Assembly: GCA_040268355.1 (NCBI GenBank)
Contig: JAWRIT010000061.1
Location: 1-17,665 of the forward strand
Source of the DNA: UBA1367 sp040268355
GTDB lineage: Bacteria > Actinomycetota > Coriobacteriia > Coriobacteriales > Atopobiaceae
Direction of reading: 5' to 3'
Length of the DNA: 17,665 bases
In this document: one piece after another, positions 5,599-13,131 of the stretch
Position numbering within the stretch: position 1 is the stretch's first letter
Layout of the letters: every line of letters begins with the position of its first letter
Made by a program: the position numbers and the translations under genes
Notes under the pieces: generated by a model
The model's input: the letters and a program-made list of their open reading frames with translations, nothing else
Told to the model about the DNA's origin: nothing
The model's database searches: none

Positions 5599-7515
5599 GT
5601 GAAGAGCCTGTTCAGCGACAATCGCCTGGCGAACATGCTGCATCTGTTCCAGAACATGCAGAGCGTCACCGTCAAGACCTTGGCGTCCAAGCTCGGCGTC
5701 AGTGACCGGACCATCCGCAACGACATCAAGTCCCTCAACCAGACGCTTGCCGGCTGCGCGCTCATCGAGGGCCGCAAGGGACGCTACTCGCTCGAGGTCC
5801 TCGACGGGCAGCGGTTCAACGCGATCCTCTCCGAGATGGCCGAGGCGGACGACCTGCTCAACTCCCCGCGCAATCGCATGGACTACCTGTTTGGCAAGCT
5901 CATGCGCGCGGATCGACCGCTTCTGACCGACGACCTCGCCTACGAGATGTCGGTGGGGCGCACCACGCTCGTGAACGACCTCAGGAGGCTCCGCCAGGAG
6001 CTGGAGGCGTACCACATCAGGGTCGAGGGCAAGACGAGCCAAGGCCTGACGCTCTACGGCAACGAGTCGGACATCCGCCGCTACGTGCTGGACACCAACT
6101 TCGAGTCCATCTACCACTCCTACCCGCTCGACCGCGAGGTGGAGGGGCTGCTGCGCCAGTACTTCGGCGAGCAGATGCTCGACCCGAGCGTGCAGCATAA
6201 CTTCCGGCGGTTCGTCATCCTCATGCTGGACCGCTTCCTGACCGGCCACTACATCGGCAAGCTCTCTGCCGAGGCGTACGACCTGGTCGCGCGCGCCGAG
6301 TTCGCGGCGGTCAACGACGTCGTGGGCAGGATCGGCGAGAGCCTGGGGGTGACGCTTCCGGCAGAGGAGAAGCTCTTCGCGCTCATGCCCATCATCGGCA
6401 TGCGGACGCCCGCCGACATCCGGGGCATGCGCTCCATCGAGCTGGACGAGTCGGTTCGCCCCCTGTTGCCCAAGATCGTGAGGCGGATCCACGAGGATCT
6501 GAACCTGCACATCTCGCTGGGGGACTACACCGAGGAGTTCCTGTACCACCTGATGTTCATGATCAACCGGCTGCGCTTTGGCATTCGGCAGACCAACCCC
6601 ATGGCGGAGGACATGCGCGAGAAGTATCCGCTGGCCTACCAGGTCGCGGGCATCGCGTCCGACGTCATCGCGCGGGAGTGCTCCCTGGAGGTCACCGAAG
6701 ACGAGCAGGCCTACCTGGCGACCTACTTCGGGGTCTTCCTCACCGAGAGCCAGTTGCGCATGGAGCGCCGCTTCCGCATCGCGGCCGTCTACACCACCGG
6801 GCGCGTCACGGCGCGCCTGCTGGAGATGCAGCTGCAGCGCATCGTGGGCGGCGGCACCGAGCTGACGACGCTCCCCGAGCAGGAGGCGACGACGGAGAAC
6901 CTGGACGAGTTTGACCTGGTCCTGACCACCGTCGAGCTCAAGCAGGGCTGCCACCGACCGGTCATCCAGATCTCCGAGATCGTGCGCGAGCAGGAGCTGC
7001 GGCGCATGATCGACCGGGCGCGCTACTACGACCAGGTCAACACCCCGACGCTGGACGGGGGCTCGTTCGTCATGACGGGGCTCTTCGGCGAGGAGCAGTT
7101 CTTCCGCTTCGAGCCAGGCGTCACCTACGAGCAGGGCCTCAGGTGCATGGTGTCCAAGCTTGGCGAGGACGGCCTGGTGGACGGCGGCTTTGCCGAGCGT
7201 CTCGACAGGCGCGTCGAGCAGGGCTCCATGACCTTCGGCAACGCCATCGCCCTGCCCCACGTCATCCAGTACGCGAGCGACCACATCGTGCTCGCGGTCG
7301 GCGTGTTCGCCCGTCCGGTGCGCTACGGCTCCGACGAGGTCAGCATCGTCTTTCTGCTCGGCCTTCCCGAGCACATCGAGGAGAACGACTACCTCCTCAT
7401 CCGGGTCTACGACGAGGTCATCGCGATCAGCCAGAACGACGAGCTGCGCGAGCGCATCGTGGCGGCCCGGGACTACCAGCAGCTGCGTCGCGCGCTGTTC
7501 CGCCACGCGGAGTAG
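5599..7515 (+). CDS. gutR: PRD-containing transcriptional regulator with EIIB- and EIIA-like domains (GutR/MtlR type)
   Basis: This 638-aa activator is probably controlled by PTS phosphorylation. Domains in order: HTH (about 10-65, SDRTIRNDIKSLN), a second Mga/HTH-like domain (about 95-170), PRD1 (about 185-290; His200 and His217 visible), PRD2 (about 295-390; His317 in YHLMFMINRL), an EIIB-like domain (about 394-480) and EIIA (about 495-638; His554 in AIALPHV). Oddities are that the EIIB loop reads VYTTGRVTARLL (397-408), with no cysteine at the usual phosphosite. The second PRD2 site reads YLATYF, with Tyr376 where His is common. The start is GTG with GGGAGGG about 10 bases upstream, and the protein begins directly at the HTH. 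It lies between sorD and gutM, as gutR does in Lactobacillus casei. It should activate the gut operon and perhaps sorE/mtlA. Confidence 0.88.
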   Translation: MKSLFSDNRLANMLHLFQNMQSVTVKTLASKLGVSDRTIRNDIKSLNQTLAGCALIEGRKGRYSLEVLDGQRFNAILSEMAEADDLLNSPRNRMDYLFGKLMRADRPLLTDDLAYEMSVGRTTLVNDLRRLRQELEAYHIRVEGKTSQGLTLYGNESDIRRYVLDTNFESIYHSYPLDREVEGLLRQYFGEQMLDPSVQHNFRRFVILMLDRFLTGHYIGKLSAEAYDLVARAEFAAVNDVVGRIGESLGVTLPAEEKLFALMPIIGMRTPADIRGMRSIELDESVRPLLPKIVRRIHEDLNLHISLGDYTEEFLYHLMFMINRLRFGIRQTNPMAEDMREKYPLAYQVAGIASDVIARECSLEVTEDEQAYLATYFGVFLTESQLRMERRFRIAAVYTTGRVTARLLEMQLQRIVGGGTELTTLPEQEATTENLDEFDLVLTTVELKQGCHRPVIQISEIVREQELRRMIDRARYYDQVNTPTLDGGSFVMTGLFGEEQFFRFEPGVTYEQGLRCMVSKLGEDGLVDGGFAERLDRRVEQGSMTFGNAIALPHVIQYASDHIVLAVGVFARPVRYGSDEVSIVFLLGLPEHIEENDYLLIRVYDEVIAISQNDELRERIVAARDYQQLRRALFRHAE

Positions 7516-7551
7516 GGGCGCGCCAGCAAGGCGAAGAGAAGGGGATGAGGC

Positions 7552-8004
7552 ATGCTAGAGCTGTGCATCGTGGCAGGGGTGGCGTTCCTGCTCCAGGGGA
7601 TCTTCAGCTTCGCCCAGATGAGGCATCTCTCCGACGAGTTCATCAAGCTCCGCCGTCGGGGCAAGGTCGCCTTCGGCAGGAAGTCGGGAGGGTTCCACGC
7701 GGGGGCCGTCGTCATGTTCCTGGTCGATGACGACGGCATCATCCAGGAGGGCAGAAAGCTCGAGGGTATTACCGCCTTTGCGCGCACCCAGCCCCTGGAT
7801 GGCTTCGAGGGGCGCTTCGTGGGCGACCTCACCGCCGATGACGGGCCCAAAAACCACAAGAACCTACGTGCGGCCATCGCCGACGCCGCCCTGACCTATC
7901 GCGCGTACACCGCTGGGGAGACCATCGCCGACCCGCCGTCTCCCTTCCAGCGGATCGCCTCCGGCCTCGCCGGCCTCGGCCGCAAGCAGGCCGCCACCAA
8001 GTAG
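7552..8004 (+). CDS. gutM: GutM/SrlM-type glucitol operon accessory regulator
   Basis: This 150-aa protein resembles GutM (SrlM), described as an activator of the E. coli glucitol operon (119 aa there). A hydrophobic N-terminal segment (about 3-21) implies membrane anchoring. It is followed by a basic stretch (KLRRRGKVAFGRKSGGF) and the family-like segment GAVVMFLVDDDGIIQEGRKLEG. The C-terminal tail is longer than in E. coli. It follows gutR by 36 bases, with AAGGGG/GAGG near the ATG. An ATG seven bases earlier is out of frame. How GutM works biochemically is not known; given the membrane segment it may sense or couple PTS activity. Confidence 0.85.
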   Translation: MLELCIVAGVAFLLQGIFSFAQMRHLSDEFIKLRRRGKVAFGRKSGGFHAGAVVMFLVDDDGIIQEGRKLEGITAFARTQPLDGFEGRFVGDLTADDGPKNHKNLRAAIADAALTYRAYTAGETIADPPSPFQRIASGLAGLGRKQAATK

Positions 8005-8012
8005 GCATCGCT

Positions 8013-8043
8013 CGGGCGACGGCCTCCCGCAAGGCCGCGCCCG
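8013..8043 (+). other. Intercistronic hairpin between gutM and srlA
   Basis: A 12-bp stem pairs CGGGCG-a-CGGCCT (8013-8025) with AGGCCG-CGCCCG (8032-8043). It has a six-base loop and a single bulged A. No T-run follows. It lies in a 115-base gap inside an operon that is otherwise closely spaced. It may stabilise mRNA ends or set relative expression of the transporter against the regulators. A weak TTGAGC follows without a clear -10. Confidence 0.5.
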
Positions 8044-8119
8044 GTTGAGCACAAGAGAAGAAAGGCGGTACGAAACGGCACGTGCACGACGGTCCGAGAC
8101 AAGAGAAAGGTGAGTCACT

Positions 8120-8671
8120 ATGGATTTCCTTGTTAATTTCGCCTCTGCGTTCATGAGCGTGTTCCAGCTGGGCGGCGAGCAGTTCGTCGGCTGGGTGACG
8201 GGCATCATCCCCACCATCCTGATGCTGATGGTCATGATGAACGCCATCATCGCCCTGATCGGCGAGGAGCGCGTCGACACCATCGCCAAGGTCTGCACCT
8301 CCAACCCCGTCCTGCGCTACGCCGTCCTGCCCTGGCTGAGCGCCTTCATGCTGGGCAACCCCATGGCGCTCTCGATGGGCAAGTTCATGCCCGAGTTCTA
8401 CAAGCCGAGCTACTACGCGTCGGCGAGCTACCACTGCCACACCAACAGCGGCATCTTCCCGCACATCAACCCCGCCGAGATCCTGATCTACCTGGGCATC
8501 GCCAACGGCGTCACCCAGCTGGGCCTGGATGCCACCCAACTCGCGCTGCGCTACATGCTGGTCGGATTCGTCGCCAACTTCATCTCCGGCTGGGCCACCG
8601 ACTTCACGACGGCGTTCGTCGAGAGGCAGCAGGGCATCAAGCTGAGCCGTGAGCTGAAGGCCAACCACTAA
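8120..8671 (+). CDS. srlA: PTS glucitol/sorbitol transporter subunit EIIC
   Basis: This 183-aa integral membrane subunit (E. coli SrlA: 187 aa) forms the sorbitol channel together with the C-part of SrlE. Hydrophobic spans are visible around 24-48, 66-88, 120-136 and 141-160. The motifs LPWLSAFMLGNPMA, HCHTNSGIFPHINPAE and IYLGIANGV are typical of the family. The ATG is preceded by AAAGGTGAG. It follows gutM by 115 bases containing a strong hairpin, and srlE starts 41 bases downstream. Together with SrlE and SrlB it yields D-glucitol-6-phosphate for SorD. Confidence 0.95.
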   Translation: MDFLVNFASAFMSVFQLGGEQFVGWVTGIIPTILMLMVMMNAIIALIGEERVDTIAKVCTSNPVLRYAVLPWLSAFMLGNPMALSMGKFMPEFYKPSYYASASYHCHTNSGIFPHINPAEILIYLGIANGVTQLGLDATQLALRYMLVGFVANFISGWATDFTTAFVERQQGIKLSRELKANH

Positions 8672-8675
8672 CTCC

Positions 8676-8688
8676 CGCACAGCGTGCG
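8676..8688 (+). other. Small perfect hairpin between srlA and srlE
   Basis: CGCAC-AGC-GTGCG forms a 5-bp stem with a 3-base loop just after the srlA stop codon, upstream of the srlE ribosome site (AGAGAGGAAA). It is short and listed mainly because hairpins recur in most gaps of this operon. Confidence 0.3.
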
Positions 8689-8712
8689 ACCGTAAGAAAG
8701 AGAGGAAACACC

Positions 8713-9726
8713 ATGGCTGAATTCAACGCGATTCGCGTCGAGAAGGGCTCCGGCGGGTTTGGTGGTCCCCTTACCATCCAGGGCACGCCCGAAAAGAACA
8801 AGGTCATGTACATCACCGGCGGCGGCGTCGCCCCCGAGATCCTGGACAAGATCGTCGAGCTGACAGGTCTCGAGCCCGTCAACGGCTTTAAGACCAGCTG
8901 TCCCGAGGAGGAGATCGCCCTGGCGATCATCGACTGCGGCGGCACCCTGCGCTGCGGCCTGTACCCCAAGAAGCGCATCCCGACCATCAACATCAACCCG
9001 GTCGGCAAGGCCGGTCCGCTGGCGCAGTACATCACCGAGGACATCTACGTCTCCGGTGTGACCAACGCGAACATCACGCTGGCAGACGCCCCCGCGGCGC
9101 CGGTCGCGCAGGAGGTCGCCGGTGCCGAGGAGGCGGCCCCCAAGTACGACTCCACCAAGAAGATCTCCGAGCAGATGGCCGAGTCCGGCAACGCGAACCT
9201 CATGACCAGGATCGGCCTGGGTGCCGGCAAGGTCGTCGCGACCTTCAACCAGGCCGCGCGCGACGCCGTGCAGACCTGCATCAACACGCTGCTGCCCTTC
9301 ATGGCCTTCGTGTCCATGCTCATCGGCATCATCAACGGCTCCGGCTTTGGCGCGGCGTTCTCCAACCTGCTGCAGCCGCTGCTGGGCAACATCGGCGGCC
9401 TGCTCGTGCTGGGCGTCGTCTGCTCCATCCCTGGCCTGTCCGCGCTGCTTGGCCCGGGCGCCGTCATCTCCCAGATCCTCGGCGGCATCTTTGGCGCCGA
9501 GATCGCGGTGGGCAACATTCCCCCATCGCTGGCGCTCGTCGGCCTGTTCGCCCTGAACTGCCATGCGGCCTGCGACTTCATCCCCGTCGGCCTGGGCCTC
9601 GCCGAGGCCGAGGCAGAGACCGTCGAGGTCGGTGTCGTCTCCGTCATGTACTCGCGCTTCATCACCAGCTGGGTCCGCATCCTTTTGGCCGTCGTCGCGA
9701 GCGCCGGCCTGTACGCGGGCATGTAG
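8713..9726 (+). CDS. srlE: PTS glucitol/sorbitol transporter subunit EIIBC
   Basis: This 337-aa membrane subunit passes phosphate to incoming sorbitol. The N-terminal EIIB domain (about 1-120) has the signature DCGGTLRCG, with Cys75 and Cys81; one is the phosphocysteine, and I think Cys81 is likelier. A flexible Ala/Glu/Pro-rich linker follows (about 122-150). The C-terminal membrane part (about 180-337) has several hydrophobic spans and the conserved NCHAACDFIPVGLGLAEA and ETVEVGV...SVMYSRF segments. The start has GAGAGGAAA upstream. Length and domain order match E. coli SrlE. The next gene, srlB, begins 140 bases later, an unusually wide gap. Confidence 0.95.
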   Translation: MAEFNAIRVEKGSGGFGGPLTIQGTPEKNKVMYITGGGVAPEILDKIVELTGLEPVNGFKTSCPEEEIALAIIDCGGTLRCGLYPKKRIPTININPVGKAGPLAQYITEDIYVSGVTNANITLADAPAAPVAQEVAGAEEAAPKYDSTKKISEQMAESGNANLMTRIGLGAGKVVATFNQAARDAVQTCINTLLPFMAFVSMLIGIINGSGFGAAFSNLLQPLLGNIGGLLVLGVVCSIPGLSALLGPGAVISQILGGIFGAEIAVGNIPPSLALVGLFALNCHAACDFIPVGLGLAEAEAETVEVGVVSVMYSRFITSWVRILLAVVASAGLYAGM

Positions 9727-9742
9727 CCCCGTCTCGTTCGGC

Positions 9743-9771
9743 GGGGTCGTCGGTCTTTCGCCGATGGCCCC
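9743..9771 (+). promoter_or_regulatory. Hairpin between srlE and srlB with an overlapping alternative stem
   Basis: An 11-bp stem pairs GGGGTCGTCGG (9743-9753) with CCGATGGCCCC (9761-9771), with two G-T pairs and a 7-base loop. The same GGGG can instead pair with CCCCG (9727-9731), using CGGGG (9742-9746). The two structures exclude each other, as in an attenuator. No T-run follows the downstream stem. Confidence 0.4.
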
Positions 9772-9798
9772 CGTGTCGTCTGGTCGGGCGCCACGAGC

Positions 9799-9826
9799 TT
9801 GATCGGCACCAAGGATTGGCTACATT
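9799..9826 (+). promoter_or_regulatory. Candidate internal promoter for srlB
   Basis: TTGATC (9799-9804) and TACATT (9821-9826), each 4 of 6 to consensus, are 16 bases apart in the srlE-srlB gap. The start would fall near 9833, giving a leader of about 35 nt before the GTG of srlB. It could give the EIIA subunit expression independent of the main operon promoter. Confidence 0.4.
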
Positions 9827-9866
9827 GAGAGCACCTGTGTGTTCCATCGGTAAGGGGGTCTTCATC

Positions 9867-10232
9867 GTGAAGGTTATCTATGAGAATCAGGTCAAGGAAC
9901 TGGGCGTCGCCGTCGAGGAGTTCCGCGATGCCGGCATGTTCATCATCTTTGGGGACAGCGCCCCCGCAGAGCTCAAGGACTACTGCTACAGCGTGAGCGT
10001 CAACCCCATCAACGGCGAGATCAAGGCCGGGCAGTATTTGCAGGTGGACGACTGGGAGTATCAGATCACCGCCGTCGGCCCCGAGGCCCCGGTGACCCTT
10101 GCGGGCCTGGGCCACTGCACCGTCAACTTCAGCGGCGCCACCGAGGTCGAGCTTCCCGGCACGATCTACGTGGAGCGCAAGTCGATGCCGATCATCGAGG
10201 TGGGAACGGTCATCCGCATCGTCGAGAAGTAG
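9867..10232 (+). CDS. srlB: PTS glucitol/sorbitol transporter subunit EIIA
   Basis: This 121-aa soluble phosphocarrier takes phosphate from HPr and hands it to the EIIB domain of SrlE. Length and sequence fit E. coli SrlB (123 aa). The mature frame contains a single histidine, His83 in GLGHCTVNFSG, so it is the only possible phosphohistidine. I chose the GTG at 9867 (MKVIYENQVKELG) because AAGGGGG lies at the right distance and homologues start there; the frame extends upstream to 9816 without support. It ends the gut operon. It is separated from srlE by a hairpin and a candidate promoter. Confidence 0.93.
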   Translation: MKVIYENQVKELGVAVEEFRDAGMFIIFGDSAPAELKDYCYSVSVNPINGEIKAGQYLQVDDWEYQITAVGPEAPVTLAGLGHCTVNFSGATEVELPGTIYVERKSMPIIEVGTVIRIVEK

Positions 10233-10326
10233 GCTGCCGCACCAGGGACGCGTGCGCGAGGTTACATTTTCCCGCATGTTGTACCCTGAAAACCCGGGCG
10301 TCCTCCGGTAAGCTACAAGGCACGTG

Positions 10327-10339
10327 TTTGCTCCGCAAA
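10327..10339. promoter_or_regulatory. Small dyad before the adhE ribosome site
   Basis: TTTGC-TCC-GCAAA is a 5-3-5 perfect inverted repeat just upstream of AGAAGGGGG and the adhE start. It might be an operator or a small mRNA hairpin. I find no good promoter in the 127-base srlB-adhE gap (TTGTAC at 10279 lacks a -10) and no Rex-type TTGTGAA-N6-TTCACAA site, so adhE regulation stays open. Confidence 0.25.
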
Positions 10340-10359
10340 TGACAGAAGGGGGAATACCG

Positions 10360-13008
10360 ATGTCCAATGAGACCAACGCCGTCATCATCGATGACGGTCC
10401 GGCGCTCGTCGTCAGGAGCGATGAGGAGCTCCTCGACAAGCTCGCCATCATGCGCGAGGCCCAGAAGGTCTTTGCGACCTTCACCCAGGAGCAGGTCGAC
10501 AAGATCTTCTTTGAGGCGTCCATGGCCGCCAACAAGGCCCGCATCCCACTGTCCAAGATGGCGGTCGAAGAGACCGGCATGGGCTGCGTGGAGGACAAGG
10601 TCATCAAGAACCATTACGCCTCCGAGTACATCTACAACGCCTACAAGGACACCAAGACCTGCGGCGTCATCGAGGACGACCCGGTCTTTGGCATCCAGAA
10701 GATCGCCGAGCCCATCGGCGTCGTGGGCGCGGTCATCCCTACGACCAACCCCACCTCGACGGCCATCTTCAAATGCCTCATCGCGCTCAAGACCCGCAAC
10801 GCCATCATGATCAGCCCGCACCCGCGCGCCAAGAAGTGCACCGCCGAGGCCGCGCGCATCGTGCTCGAGGCCGCCGTCGCCGCGGGCGCGCCCGAGCACA
10901 TCATCGGCTGGATCGAGGCCCTGTCGCTCGACAATACCCAGAACCTCATGGCGGAGTGCGACATCATCCTGGCAACGGGCGGCCCTGGCATGGTCAAGGC
11001 CGCCTACAGCTCTGGTACGCCAGCGATTGGCGTGGGCGCGGGCAACACGCCGGTCATCATCGACAGCACGGCCGACGTGCGCATGGCCGTCAACTCCGTC
11101 ATCCACTCCAAGACCTTTGACAACGGCATGATCTGCGCCTCCGAGCAGAGCGTGACGGTGCTCGACGACGTCTATGACGAGGCGCGTGCCGAGTTCGAGC
11201 GTCGTGGCTGCTACTTCCTCAAAGGCGACGAGCTGGACAAGGTCCGCAAGACCATCCTCATCAGCGGCAAGCTCAACGCGAAGATCGTCGGCCAGCTCGC
11301 CACGGACATCGCCGAGATGGCGGGCATCACGGTGCCGCAGAACACCAAGATCCTGATCGGCGAGGTCGAGAGCGTGGACATCTCCGAGGAGTTCGCCCAC
11401 GAGAAGCTCTCCCCGGTGCTGGCGATGTACCACGCCGCCACCTTCGAGGAGGCCATCGCCAAGTCCGAGCGCCTGGTGGCGGACGGTGGCTACGGCCACA
11501 CGGCGTCGCTCTACATCGACCCGGCCGAGACCGAGAAGCGCGCCATGCACGCCGAGGCCATGAAGACCTGCCGCATCCTGATCAACACCCCGTCGAGCCA
11601 GGGTGGTATCGGTGACCTGTACAACTTCAAGCTTGCTCCCTCCCTCACGCTGGGCTGCGGCTCGTGGGGCGGCAACTCCGTCTCAGAGAATGTGGGCGTC
11701 AAGCATCTGCTCAACATCAAGACGGTCGCAGAGAGGCGGGAGAACATGCTGTGGTTCCGCGCACCGGAAAAGGTCTACTTCAAGAAGGGCTGCATGCCGG
11801 TGGCGCTCGACGAGCTGGGCACCGTCATGGGCAAGAAGCGCGCCTTCATCGTGACGGACACCTTCCTGTACAAGAGCGGCTTCACCAAGCAGATCGAGGC
11901 CAAGCTCGACGAGATGGGCATCGTCCACTCCTGCTTCTATGACGTCGCTCCCGATCCCACACTGCAGTGCGCCGAGGACGGCGTCAAGCAGATCAAAGCC
12001 TTCGAGCCCGACACCATCATCGCGGTGGGCGGTGGTTCGGCCATGGACGCAGCCAAGATCATGTGGCTCATGTACGAGCACCCCGAGGCAGCCTTCGAGG
12101 ACATGGCCATGAACTTCATGGACATCCGCAAGCGCGTCTACACCTATCCTGAGCTGGGGCAGAAGAGCTACTTCGTGGCCATCCCGACCAGTTCCGGCAC
12201 CGGTTCGGAGTGCACGCCGTTCGCCATCATCACCGACGCCACGACCGGCATCAAGTGGCCGCTCGCCGACTACCAGCTGCTGCCCAACATGGCCATCGTG
12301 GACACCAACAACATGATGAGCCAACCCAAGGGCCTGACCTCCGCCTCCGGCGTCGACGTGCTCACGCACGCCCTCGAGGCCTACGTCTCCATCATGGCCT
12401 CCGACTACACCGACGGCATCGCGCTGCGCGCCGGCGAGCTGGTCTTCAAGTACCTCGCCCGCGCCTACGACAACCCCGACGACGTCGAGGCCCGCGACCA
12501 CATGGCCAACGCCTCCTGCCTCGCCGGCATGGCCTTCGCCAACGCCTTCTTGGGCGTCAACCACTCCATGGCGCACAAGCTGGGCGCCTTCCATCACATC
12601 GCGCACGGTTGGGCCAACGCGGTCGTCCTCACGCGCGTCATGCGCTACAACGCGGCCGAGCGGCCCACCAAGATGGGCACCTTCCCGCAGTACGAGTACC
12701 CGCACGCCAAGGCGCGCTACGCCGAGTTCGGTCGCGCCTGCGGCTTTACCGGTGCCACTGACGACGAGGTCTTCGAGAACTTCGTCTCCGGCATCGAGGA
12801 GCTGAAGGAGCATGTGGGCGTCAAGAAGACCATCGCCGAGTTCGGCGTGGACGAGCAGTACTTCCTGGACACCCTCGACGAGATGAGCGAGCAGGCCTTC
12901 AACGACCAGTGCACGGGCGCCAACCCGCGCTACCCGCTCATCAGCGAGATCAAGGAGCTGTACCTGGACGCCTACTACGGACGCCCCGCCAGCAGCTACG
13001 AGGACTAG
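10360..13008 (+). CDS. adhE: Bifunctional acetaldehyde-CoA / alcohol dehydrogenase AdhE
   Basis: This 882-aa fermentation enzyme reduces acetyl-CoA to acetaldehyde and then to ethanol, reoxidising two NADH. The N-terminal aldehyde dehydrogenase domain (about 20-450) has the catalytic Cys259 in NGMICASEQS. The C-terminal iron-type alcohol dehydrogenase domain (about 465-875) has the NAD motif GGGSAMDAAK. Its predicted iron ligands are Asp666, His670 (DVLTHALEA), His735 (NHSMAHKLG) and His749 (IAHG), with the same spacing as in FucO. The start is ATG with GGGGG eight bases upstream; an earlier in-frame GTG at 10324 lacks such a site. AdhE normally assembles into spirosomes. It directly follows the hexitol genes, whose oxidation supplies the surplus NADH. 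Both active sites look intact. Confidence 0.97.
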   Translation: MSNETNAVIIDDGPALVVRSDEELLDKLAIMREAQKVFATFTQEQVDKIFFEASMAANKARIPLSKMAVEETGMGCVEDKVIKNHYASEYIYNAYKDTKTCGVIEDDPVFGIQKIAEPIGVVGAVIPTTNPTSTAIFKCLIALKTRNAIMISPHPRAKKCTAEAARIVLEAAVAAGAPEHIIGWIEALSLDNTQNLMAECDIILATGGPGMVKAAYSSGTPAIGVGAGNTPVIIDSTADVRMAVNSVIHSKTFDNGMICASEQSVTVLDDVYDEARAEFERRGCYFLKGDELDKVRKTILISGKLNAKIVGQLATDIAEMAGITVPQNTKILIGEVESVDISEEFAHEKLSPVLAMYHAATFEEAIAKSERLVADGGYGHTASLYIDPAETEKRAMHAEAMKTCRILINTPSSQGGIGDLYNFKLAPSLTLGCGSWGGNSVSENVGVKHLLNIKTVAERRENMLWFRAPEKVYFKKGCMPVALDELGTVMGKKRAFIVTDTFLYKSGFTKQIEAKLDEMGIVHSCFYDVAPDPTLQCAEDGVKQIKAFEPDTIIAVGGGSAMDAAKIMWLMYEHPEAAFEDMAMNFMDIRKRVYTYPELGQKSYFVAIPTSSGTGSECTPFAIITDATTGIKWPLADYQLLPNMAIVDTNNMMSQPKGLTSASGVDVLTHALEAYVSIMASDYTDGIALRAGELVFKYLARAYDNPDDVEARDHMANASCLAGMAFANAFLGVNHSMAHKLGAFHHIAHGWANAVVLTRVMRYNAAERPTKMGTFPQYEYPHAKARYAEFGRACGFTGATDDEVFENFVSGIEELKEHVGVKKTIAEFGVDEQYFLDTLDEMSEQAFNDQCTGANPRYPLISEIKELYLDAYYGRPASSYED

Positions 13009-13021
13009 TGACGAAGGCGCT

Positions 13022-13057
13022 GCCGGGCGCGTCGCAGGGGTGGACGACGCGTCCGGC
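13022..13057 (+). terminator. Long GC hairpin after adhE, probable transcript end
   Basis: A 13-bp stem pairs GCCGGGCGCGTCG (13022-13034) with CGACGCGTCCGGC (13045-13057), with a single G-T pair and a 10-base loop, starting 14 bases after the adhE stop. No poly-T follows (the next bases are GCGCATGAGAG). It is either a terminator that does not need a U-tract or a 3'-end stabiliser. Confidence 0.5.
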
Positions 13058-13082
13058 GCGCATGAGAGAAGGGCATCTGCGT

Positions 13083-13114
13083 GGGGGCACCAAGGGGCGA
13101 CCCTTGGCGCCTCC
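13083..13114 (+). promoter_or_regulatory. GNRA-capped hairpin directly before the kinase ribosome site
   Basis: A 7-bp stem CCAAGGG/CCCTTGG (13090-13096, 13101-13107) is capped by the GCGA tetraloop. After one A-C mismatch it extends by GGGGGC/GCCTCC (13083-13088, 13109-13114; one G-T pair). It ends a few bases before the AGAGGAG ribosome site of the kinase gene. It may control translation or protect a processed 5' end. Confidence 0.5.
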
Positions 13115-13131
13115 GGGAAGAGGAGCACACC

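Noticed and set aside
4672..7506. 944-codon minus-strand open frame across sorD and gutR
   Set aside because: It spans two well-supported plus-strand genes and has the composition of an antisense shadow (Leu/Val/Asp/His rich), with no domain I recognise.
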